DNA from: Baffinella frigidus
Taxonomy: Eukaryota > Cryptophyceae > Cryptomonadales > Baffinellaceae
Assembly: GCA_026770585.1 (NCBI GenBank)
Contig: MU647178.1
Coordinates: forward strand, 152,220 to 162,889
Direction: 5' to 3'
DNA: 10,670 nucleotides
Positions 1 to 8,100 of this stretch are shown here, one piece after another. Every line of letters begins with the position of its first letter. Position 1 is the stretch's first letter. The notes beneath the pieces were generated by a model. That model had not been told where the DNA came from and did no database searches. It was given only the letters and a program-made list of their open reading frames with translations. A program made the position numbers and the translations under genes.

Positions 1-474
1 CCCCCCAGTCGGCACCCATGCTCAGCCGCCCGATCACCACGCCCGACGGTGCTCTGTTGAAACCTGAGATCTCGCCTTACGCTTTGCGGCAACCTGCGAT
101 CTGGATTTCCTCGTTGCTGCAACCTGCGATCTCGCCTTGAAACCCGTCGTTGTAGGGCCCGGGTGGCGCGCATCAGGTCGCTCGGGTTCTCGGCGCAGTG
201 TCCATTTCGCTCGAGCGACACAGTGTCGCTGCACTAGCGAACTATGTGTTCCACTCTGATCATGAAACCCCCACTTGCTCGCATGGTCGTGAGAAAGGAC
301 ACGTGGTCGAGAGAGCCCTGTACGACTCTCGACAAATTCGAGCTTTCCTGGTACCAAGACTGCTGGTACAAAACATGCGCGGTCTAGGGAAGAGTGGTTG
401 GTCGTCGGTTGGCCAACCGACCCTCCAACGGTTGGCCAAACCCGAAACCCGAAAAGCACGTGGGGGATCGCAAC
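1..474 (-). other. Partial third intron of the CK1 gene
   Basis: This stretch follows the CK1 exon 3 donor. All minus-strand frames lack kinase motifs, so it is read as intron. It holds the 30-bp triplicate at 61-150, a 14-bp palindrome CGGTTGGCCAACCG at 406-419 whose first 11 bases recur at 429-439, and a short CCCGAAA run near 441-454. Confidence 0.6.
61..150. repeat. 30-bp tandem triplicate, imperfect
   Basis: Units begin at exactly 61, 91 and 121, each with AACCTG[A/C]GATCT. On the minus strand the period is in frame and would read as a 10-residue basic repeat (RSQVAA-RK type), but this lies in a CK1 intron and no start or splice context supports translation. Confidence 0.8.
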
Positions 475-637
475 CTGGTCTGCAAGCATGAGCACGGTCT
501 TGAGCGTGAAGCGGCGGTTGCAGAAATTGAAAAGGTCCTCGAGCGACGGCCCGAGTAAGTCTATCACCATCACGTTGTAGTCGCCCTCGATGCCAAACCA
601 CAGCACCTGCGGCAGCCCGATGCCCCCATGCAGGTAC
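475..637 (-). CDS. CK1: CK1 exon 3
   Basis: The acceptor is GGCAG|GTACC. AG+G completes Arg, then the exon encodes [20 protein letters not shown], the hinge region [14 protein letters not shown] and KTVLMLADQ. The donor CAG|GTTGCG is in phase 0. The next family block (MxxRxExxHS) is not found downstream on this strand. Confidence 0.93.
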
Positions 638-1438
638 CTGCCGCCGCGTGCGCGCGTCACCCCCCGCCCTCCGCACGGATGCACTGAGCAGCCCCCGCGC
701 ACCGCACCGTAGCGGGCGGTGACACATCTGCGCCATGAAACCTACCCCGCGCCCCCGCGGCCAGGCGGCGAGACACGCGCCACCGCATTGTGTCTGCCGG
801 TGAGAGCGCGCGCGTCCTCTGAGCGCCCGGCCGCCCCGCTGCGCTCCTCCTCTTCGTGTTTGTGCAGTGCGATCCAACGGTTTTGTCCTGCGCCAAGGTC
901 CCGAGTGGTTGGCCGCGTGTGTCAGGGACGCACCTGAGCACCCTCGATTCGTAGAGCAGCTGCGGGTGCTTGCTCCGCACTGACTCCAGCTTGATCGCCA
1001 CCTCATCGCCCGTCCCAATGTGCACCCCTGCGCGCCAACACCCGTCAGCGACACGCTGAGCCCCGTGTTCGCCCACTAAACCTTTCAAACTCCAGCCGCG
1101 CACACGCGGCCCTATGCGGCCCACCCATGCGGCGCAGTTGCACCGCAGTATGCCCGCCACCAGCCACGCACGGTGCTGGGCCGGGGCAGGGCACACGCGG
1201 CCTGGGGCTCCCGACACAGGTCCAGCCCCTTCCAACCCCTGCAGGTGAGCAAATCTGCTACGTCCCCGTCCGCCCGCCCCCGGCGCAGCCACCATTGAGA
1301 CGCGGTTGCACCACTGCATACTCCTGCGACTGAATGGTGCCCGTCCAGAGCCGGGGCAGCACCGAGAAAGATGTCACCGAACGACCCACCCCCAATCTTC
1401 TTGGAGAGGCGGTACTTCTTGCCCACACGCAACTCCAT
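475..1438 (-). CDS. CK1: Casein kinase 1 family Ser/Thr kinase, N-terminal part (three exons, gene runs off left edge)
   Basis: Three minus-strand exons (1363-1438, 934-1027, 475-637) join in phases 1, 2 and 0 to give 111 codons matching the N-lobe of a CK1 catalytic domain. Visible are the start [14 protein letters not shown], the glycine-rich loop GGGSFG (about residues 17-22), the ATP-binding lysine in VAIKLE, the CK1 hallmark KHPQLLYES, and [19 protein letters not shown] followed by [11 protein letters not shown]1 kinases are monomeric cytosolic or nuclear enzymes that phosphorylate acidic or primed substrates. The HRD catalytic loop, the DFG motif and the C-lobe are absent; no frame of 1-474 encodes them, so they must lie beyond the left edge or the gene is truncated. 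Donors and acceptors are canonical GT-AG and each acceptor is followed by G. Family identity is very secure; the subfamily and whether the gene is intact are not known. Confidence 0.93.
934..1027 (-). CDS. CK1: CK1 exon 2
   Basis: The acceptor is GCGCAG|GGG. The exon encodes [14 protein letters not shown] with the ATP-binding Lys, then [12 protein letters not shown]. It ends CTCAG|GTGCGT in phase 2. Intron 2 (638-933) has nothing recognisable in it. Confidence 0.93.
1363..1438 (-). CDS. CK1: CK1 exon 1
   Basis: It starts at ATG 1438-1436 and encodes 25 residues plus one base, through the glycine-rich loop to GDIFL. The donor at 1362 reads CTCG|GTGCTG. Splicing to 1027 completes a Gly codon (G+GG), as CK1 alignments require after FL. 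Intron 1 (1028-1362) shows no telomere-like repeats. Confidence 0.92.
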
Positions 1439-1617
1439 CCTGCCCCCGCCGCGCGCCTGCGGCCCGACCTTCTGTTCCGCTCAGCTCCGCCTTAGAAACA
1501 GCGCGCGCGACGGCGGCGCTTTCGTGCAGGCGCGCCGGCCTGTGCGGAAGGCGCGGAGCCACTCGCTCTTGTCCCCGGGAGAGCTGCCCAAGCTGCCAGA
1601 GCGTGCGTGACAGCCGA

Positions 1618-1683
1618 TGCGCGTTCCCGCGTCTGCAGATCCAAGGCGCCTCTCTTGCCTTCCCCTCCTTCGCTCACTCAACC
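1618..1683. repeat. Dispersed 66-bp repeat A, copy 1
   Basis: It runs from TGCGCGTTCCCGC to TCGCTCACTCAACC and matches 4058-4123 with only two or three differences. It lies upstream of the surface-protein gene; the second copy lies inside intron 5 of that same gene. Confidence 0.9.
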
Positions 1684-1847
1684 AGCCAGCTGCGACAGGG
1701 GCCTTGCGGGGCGCGGTGAACGCCGTTTGCTTGGCGCGTTGTGACGCCGACTTTTAAATTGTACGATCCACCCTCCGTTTTAAAAAGAGGTCGGATTGTG
1801 GGCACGACTTGACTTGTCAACTTAGAAACGTGGCCGCCTGGGGATGG

Positions 1848-1963
1848 GTAAGTCAAGGGCCCGTCCATAAAACAAAATCAGGCCTGAGGTTTGGATAAAC
1901 CGTCTCTGCTGCCGTCTCTGCTCCGTCTCTTCGCTGCTCCCCTGCTTGGCGGTGCACGTGCAG
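1848..1963 (+). other. Possible 5' UTR intron of the surface-protein gene
   Basis: A consensus donor GTAAGT starts at 1848. A long pyrimidine-rich stretch (CTCCGTCTCTTCGCTGCTCC) then leads to GTGCAG|G at 1963-1964, following the AG|G pattern of the other introns. The ATG is 23 bases further on. No transcript evidence is available. Confidence 0.35.
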
Positions 1964-1986
1964 GGCTGTGGGGGGGTGGCCACGGA

Positions 1987-2136
1987 ATGGGGGAGAAGAT
2001 GCTGCTGCAACGCATGCTGTGGGTGGCTCTGGTGTCGTTGATGCTGTCTTCGGCATCGGCAATCATCCAGGATGTGTACATGTGTGCCCCCCCCGGGAAT
2101 GAGGAAGAGCGAAACATCCAGTACCACTGTCTGGAG
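1987..2136 (+). CDS. Surface-protein gene exon 1 (signal peptide)
   Basis: The ATG at 1987 opens 50 codons: MGEKMLLQRM, hydrophobic core VALVSLMLSSASA (likely cleavage after it), then a mature start with MCAPPG and YHC. An in-frame ATG at 1999 is an alternative start. An upstream in-frame ATG at 1891 would put 32 non-signal residues ahead of the hydrophobic core, so it is less likely. The donor GAG|GTACCC is phase 0. Intron 1 (2137-2240) is the only intron of the gene without telomere-like repeats. Confidence 0.75.
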
Positions 2137-5100
2137 GTACCCCCCCGGCACCACCACCCTGCATCGTAAGACTTGCTGGAGGAACTCGCAGATGCCAGGT
2201 GAGCTCTGCTAGACTTCCAACTGACCTGGACCTCCTGCAGCCAATGGTGAACGGCGAATCGTACATGTACGGGAGTGTGGGGATGTGGAAGGTCTTCGAG
2301 GGCCCGGTCGAGAAGCACGGTGACGGGTTGTTGGGTTACGGCACCTTTCACATCGTCGAAGCCCGGGGCAGCTCGGTGAAGCCGTTCGCTGGTGCGTTCA
2401 CCGTCGCCTACGACGTCGACGAGCTGACGCAAAAGGTGATGAGCGTCAGCTCCTGGGCGTGGGCGCAGGGCGCGGGCGACTCCCTGCAGTTCCTCCGGAC
2501 CTCTTTCCCGACTACACCTTGCAACCTCGTGACGAGCCTGAGCGAAGCTGCCGCGCGAGACCTCTGCAACGCTCCGCAGCGCGACCCGGCGATCATGGCC
2601 AGTGCGCTCCCCGACGGGCTCCACATGACTGCCTGGGGCGACCAACCCGGCTCCGCGAACGAAGCGGTGCTGAGCGTGTGCTCGCTGGGCCCCGCGACCG
2701 TCTCGGAGTTCCGCGGCGTCCCGCTGCTCATCAACGCCACGGATCTGTCATGCGCCATGCTCGCCGACAAACCCGACCTGCGGCGCGCGTGCGCCCCGCA
2801 GGAGAACAACACCGTCTCCGGGCGCTTCTCCCCGGACGCGATCCTGTACGCGACGCGCGAAGGCTACGGCAAACCCTAAACCCTAAACCCTAAACCCTAA
2901 TCCCTAATCCCTAATCCCTAATCCCTAATCCCTAATCCCTAATCCCTCAATCAGGCCTGGTCGGTACCTGGACCGCCACCGCCGGCCCGCTCATCGGCCT
3001 CTCCGGTAACCCCTGAACCCTGAACCCCAAAACCTAAATCCTAAACCCTAAACCCTAAACCTTAAAACCTAAAACCTAAACCCCAACCCCGAAACCCGAA
3101 ACCCGAAACCCGAAACCAGGGTGGGCGTTCCTCCAGGCGAACACGGCCGGGGACGCGGCCGCGTCAGCGATCCAGTCGCAGGTAGTCCCCGCGGGCGTTG
3201 CCCTCAACCCTAAACCCTAATCCCTGATCCCTGATCCCTAAACCCTAAACCCTAAACCAGGTGGTCCTCGCAGGGGTCATGTGTCTCGCGTCCCCTATCG
3301 ACGGCTCGCAGATCGGATGCCAGGTACTTGCGGGCCACTCTGGACTTGCTGAGCGTTCTGATTTATTACAGAGGATTCGCCGTTTTGCCACCACCCCCTC
3401 TCGAAATACCGCTACCGAGCGAAGTGGGGGTTCGGGGAGGTTACCAGTGGGTTTTAAAGAGGTTTTAAAGCTTTCCACGTCCAGTCAAGAACCTTATTGT
3501 ACGGGCAATTGTACACGGTCGTGACTGTTTGTCAAAAACAATCGTGATACGTTTACGATGTACATGTTAACTTTACATGACCATGAAAAAAAAGTCACAT
3601 CCAGAAAAATGCGTTCGAAAGTCGTAATTAGCACATAGACGGTCGCAGGTGCAATATAATCGTTGTTTAGATGGACGCACCCCCATTATTTCACCTCAGC
3701 GCGTCCGTTTTTTTTGCAAGTCATGAACTCTTCCGCGTGAACTTGTTAAAAGTCTACAACACAGGAAGCTTCCCCAACGCTTCCCCAACACCCCTGGTTT
3801 GTACCAGTCGCGTCCAGAAGGAGAAATAAAGCTGAGACCGGATTCCCGGCCTCAGCTTTTGAACGAACCCTCACTTCGCTCGGTAGCGGCTACAGGGAAC
3901 GAACCCTTTTGATCCGGAATTTGGTCCTTTTCTTCGGTGTGTGCCGAGAAATGGTCACGTTACCCCCGGATATCCGGGGGCGAAGGTGGCCCGTAGCCGT
4001 TTGAGCGGTGCTGTCGCCAAGCTGAGCACGGGAGTGACCCACTCTTGAAGGCGCCCCTGCGCGTTCCCGCATCTGCAGATCCGAGGCGCCTCTCTTGCCT
4101 TCCCCTCCTTCGCTCACTCAACCTTATCCGGGAACAAGTATTTTCTTTCAGAAATGAGTTTTAGGGGGGTACGTGATCTTCCGCGGCGAATCACGAAAAT
4201 CTGAGACCACATTTGTGAAACAGAATCGAAAGTTTGTTCAAAAATGTGGTTTCAGATTTTCCGGACGCGCATCGAAACAAGCCGAACTAATAAATCGGTT
4301 TCTCGAAATCTGGGCCCGAGAATCACAAGTTCATGATTTTGGGGGTGAAAAGTTCGGCTTGTTTCGATGCGTGTCCGGAAAATCTGAAACAATATTAGTG
4401 AACAAACTTTCGATTCTGTTTCACAAATGTGGTCTCAGAATTTCGTGATTCGCCGCGGAAGATCACGTACCCCCCTAAAACTCATTTCTGAAAGAAAAAT
4501 ACTTGTTCCCGGATAAAATCAGCCACCTTATCCATAAGCCGGGAGAGCCGGAAGCGTCTTTTCTCCGTCTCTTCGCTGCTCCCCTGCTTGGCGGTGCAGG
4601 TGGAGGGCTCTGGGGGGGGGGGGGGGCAAGGAATGGGGGAGAAGATGCTGCTGCAACGCATGCTGCGGGTGGCTCCGGTGTCGTCGGGGACGCTTCTTGA
4701 CAGAGTGGGTGGTGCATGGTGAACCAGTGGGCTTCTTCTGGACGAGCCTAGTACAAAATTTACAATTGAAAGCCTTTTAAAACCACCAAGCAGCTTCAGA
4801 ACGACGCTTGTAAAGCCGTTGCACCAGAAGTAAGGTACCCACCACGGAGTCCTTTCGGGATTAGGTTTCAGGGTTAACCCTAAACCCCTCAACTCTTAAA
4901 TCCCTGACCCCCAACCCACAAACCCGCGTGTCGGCAGGCGGTGGTGTTTCCGCAGCAGGCGAACGGGCAAGAGTGGTGTGGGTGACACGGGCGTGCACTC
5001 GGCGCCCCGCACTCCAATCTCCAAACCCCAAACCCTAACCCCCACACCCTAACCCCCACGCCCCAAACCAGGCGGTATCCTTCCCGCTACAGGCGGCCAA

Positions 5101-8100
5101 CCAGGTGTGCGACCCCGAGGTGGCAGTCATGGAGGTGTATGAGGACCCGCGCTGCCCGTCTCTCCCGCGCCAACCCGAGCTCTACGAGGTAAGGGTGGAC
5201 TCCCTAATTGCTCCCGCGGCCCCGCCCCGTCAAACGTTGTCTTCTTTTGACTCGGGCTCTTCTAGAGAACCCTGTTCTCCCACCCGTGGAAGTGCGTGGA
5301 GGTCAAAACTAATGGCTCCAAGAATCGGTCAAGGGTTGACCCTCTCTCACAACCTGTGCGACGCTAGCGTTTCTGCAGGACCCTACAGCCTAAACCGCGA
5401 CACCACAGAGGCTCTCCCTATCTAACGCCCCTCTCCTATCTAACGCCCCCTATCTAACACCCTAACGCCTTCTCACCGTGCAGGATCGCGACACCACGGA
5501 GGTCACGGAGACTGCCATCTTCAGGTGCTGCCGGCCCCACGCTCTAGCTCTGCCTCAGTAAAACTGAGCTCGCCATGAAAAAACATTTAGAGCAGAAACA
5601 CCAGTACAAAAGGGCGACTAAAATTCTTTATGGCGAGCCCAGTTTAACTCAGGCAGCGCCCCACACCTGGGAAGCAGCCTCCCGAAACGCAACGGGCAGA
5701 TGTTCCAGCTCTGCCTCACTCGGGTTGACAGACTGTTCTCAAGTTGACATGCTGGGTGTGCGGTACAACCTCATCAACTTTGGAGCACGGAAGAGCCCGG
5801 GCGCACCAAACTGGTGAGCCCAAAAAGACTTGAGACAGAGCTGAAGCTACCATGTGACGAATAGCGAATGGAGCCAGCCCGACTTCCGACTCAAACGGTA
5901 GTGGGTAGTTAGGTTGATCAACTGGGTTGATGGGGGAGGAACATCGCGTCACCTCGGAGGTCTCAGAGACTGCTATCTGCAAGGTGCTGATTAGGGTTTA
6001 GGGTTGCGGCCCCACGCCTGGGAAGCAGCCTGCGGAAGTTCGCTCTGTCTCAGTCTATTTGGGCTTTTGTCCACTCCATAATTGACTGATGTGTACCACA
6101 AACCCAGCATGCCAACTTGAGAACAGTCAGGCCAACCCGTATGAGGCAGAGCTAGATGATTGCAGCATTCGCTGCGGGCTTTGAAGATGGGGGGGTGGGT
6201 CTGGCATCCGTGGTCGGTTGGTGGAGTGTGTCGCTGCTGACTGGGTGGCACTGAATCAGATTCGGGGCATGCATCCCACGGTCTCTGCTAGATTAAGTCC
6301 TGTACGGAGGTGAATCCCACAGGCCTGCACACGCAGCAACGACGGTTCATGAGGCTGGCCGGTAGCTCGTCAACCCTCCCCTAAACCCCACACCCAAAAT
6401 ATCAGGTGCCTGTCGCACCTGCCGCCGAGCGTGCTGCCCGTGAATGCAACCCCTCCTGCCGAGTACCACTGCGTCGACTTCAACGCCGAGGGCCTCCCCG
6501 TCTACGTCAAGGTCCTAGCTAACCCCCTCCATCCCCTCGTCCAAGCAAACCCTAAACCCTAAATCTACCCCCCCCCTCTCCAAGCAAACCCTACACCCGA
6601 AACCCGAAACCCCTCGAGCGCTGTGCAGAAAAGTTGCCTACCGTAGGGTCGTAGGCCTTATCGCTTGAGGGTTATTCGAAATCCCTTCGAAGTCCGCTGC
6701 GTGGCCTTCCACTCGAGGCTGCCCGTGGCCTTTTCTTCAATGTTGGTTTTGCGCTCGCGTCCAGGATGTGTACGGGTTTGGTCTCGTTGCTCTACGGAAT
6801 TCCGAGGATCAGGTAGAGCGCTGTGCAGAGAAGTTGGCCACGGGAAATAATGGAAAATTAAGAAATTGGAGCCATTTTGTCAACTTTTGAGAAATTTAGT
6901 ACCATGAATTTCTCAAAAGTGGACAAAATGGCTCCAATCTTCCCATTTTCCCATTTTCCGGTGGCCATCTTCTCTGCACAGCGCTCTAACCCCAAACCTT
7001 AAACCCTAAACCACATACCCTAAACCCCAACCCCCAACCGCAGGGGTCGTACTCGGACCGCGGGTACTTCGAGGGAACCTTCATCAACGCGAGCGTCGGG
7101 GCGGGCACCGCGGGGGTGAAACCCCAAACCCCAAACCCTAAACCCTAAACCCTAAACCCTTAACCCTAAACCCTAAACCCTGAACCCTAAACCCCAAACC
7201 ATAAACCATAAACCATAAACCATAAACCCTAAACCCTAAACCCTAAACCCTAAACCCTAAACCCTAAACCCTAAAACCCAAACCTAAACCCTAAAACCCA
7301 AACCTAAACCCTAAACTCTAGACCCTAAACCCTAAACCAGGTGGCCCTCTGGGAGCTCGACGCTGACTCGCTCACGGGAGCCCCCGCGCCGCTCTCCGGC
7401 GGTAAGCCCTCAACCCTACACCCTACACCCTACACCCTACACCCTGAACCCTACGCCCTACACCCCAAACCCCACACCCTACACCCTGAACCCTAAACCC
7501 CTACACGCTTAAACCCCAAACCCCAAACCCTACACGCTAAATCCTAAACTCTAAATTCTACACCCTCAACCCTACACCCTAAACCCTATTTTCTAAACCC
7601 TAAACCCTAAACCCTAAACACTAACCCCCAACCCCTAAACCCAAACCCAGACACCCTACATCCTACATCCTACACCCTACACCCTACACCTAAAACCCTA
7701 AACCCTAAACCCCAAACCCTAAACCCTAAACCCCAAATCCTAAACCAGGTGCGGTCCTTTCGTATGCCGACCTGACGCCCACCTCACTCGGCGCGGCGTC
7801 GGGCGGTCTCTGGTACTGCACCCCCCCAAAACCCGCCCACGCACCACCCACCCTCTATCTCACACCCCACACCCCACACCCCACACGCCGTCTCTGGTGC
7901 TGCGCCCAGCCGGCGCGCACACCACTCTCGCAGTTTGTCTTCTTAAGCCCCCTTGACTCTTGCCTGCACTCCACCATTACTCTTGAGTAACTGAGGTTCC
8001 CTTTCGCGGTGAGACGTTCCCAACTTTCGACGCCTTATGTCTCGGTGGGCAGCGCTCTTGGTTTGTACCGGGACGGTAACCAAGCCGTGCAGGGTTAGTA

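Larger units (their letters stand above)
1439..1986. promoter_or_regulatory. Divergent intergenic region between CK1 (-) and the surface-protein gene (+)
   Basis: The two genes face away from each other across 548 bp, so both promoters probably lie here. The CK1 side (1439-1620) is very CpG-rich; the other side has A/T-rich patches (TTTTAAATTG near 1751, GTTTTAAAAAG near 1779, CATAAAACAAAATC near 1866). No TATA box can be assigned with confidence. Confidence 0.5.
3324..5071 (+). other. Intron 5, 1,748 bp, a nest of inserted elements
   Basis: Phase 0 at both ends. From left to right it holds a terminal-inverted-repeat element with AT-rich interior (3409-3889), an 18-bp palindrome (3963-3980), repeat A copy 2 (4058-4123), a 393-bp foldback element (4124-4516), a decayed exon 1 copy (4512-4722), a head-to-head telomeric junction (4858-4887) and degenerate arrays up to the acceptor. 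4723-4857 shows nothing recognisable. Confidence 0.6.

Noticed and set aside
61-150. CRISPR-like array
   Set aside because: The three units are adjacent with no spacers, and the context is a eukaryotic intron.
34-702. Long minus-strand open frame of 222 codons
   Set aside because: Only its 475-637 part is coding (CK1 exon 3); the rest reads through introns and the 30-bp repeat without motifs.
260-1054. 264-codon minus-strand open frame
   Set aside because: It is an Arg/Ala-rich shadow of GC-rich DNA, and it overlaps CK1 exons 2 and 3 in wrong frames.
1492-1677. Minus-strand protein start MSEGGEGKRGA, also present at 3890-4117
   Set aside because: The shared reading comes from DNA repeat A; the frames diverge completely outside it.
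3828-3859. Rho-independent terminator
   Set aside because: The hairpin looks like one, but the window is eukaryotic and it lies within an intronic element.
5105-5425. 106-codon plus-strand open frame
   Set aside because: Its start is exon 6 but it continues past a near-consensus GTAAGG donor into intron 6.
2863-7746. A real chromosome end
   Set aside because: The tracts are interstitial, short, variant-rich and alternate with exons whose phases match.
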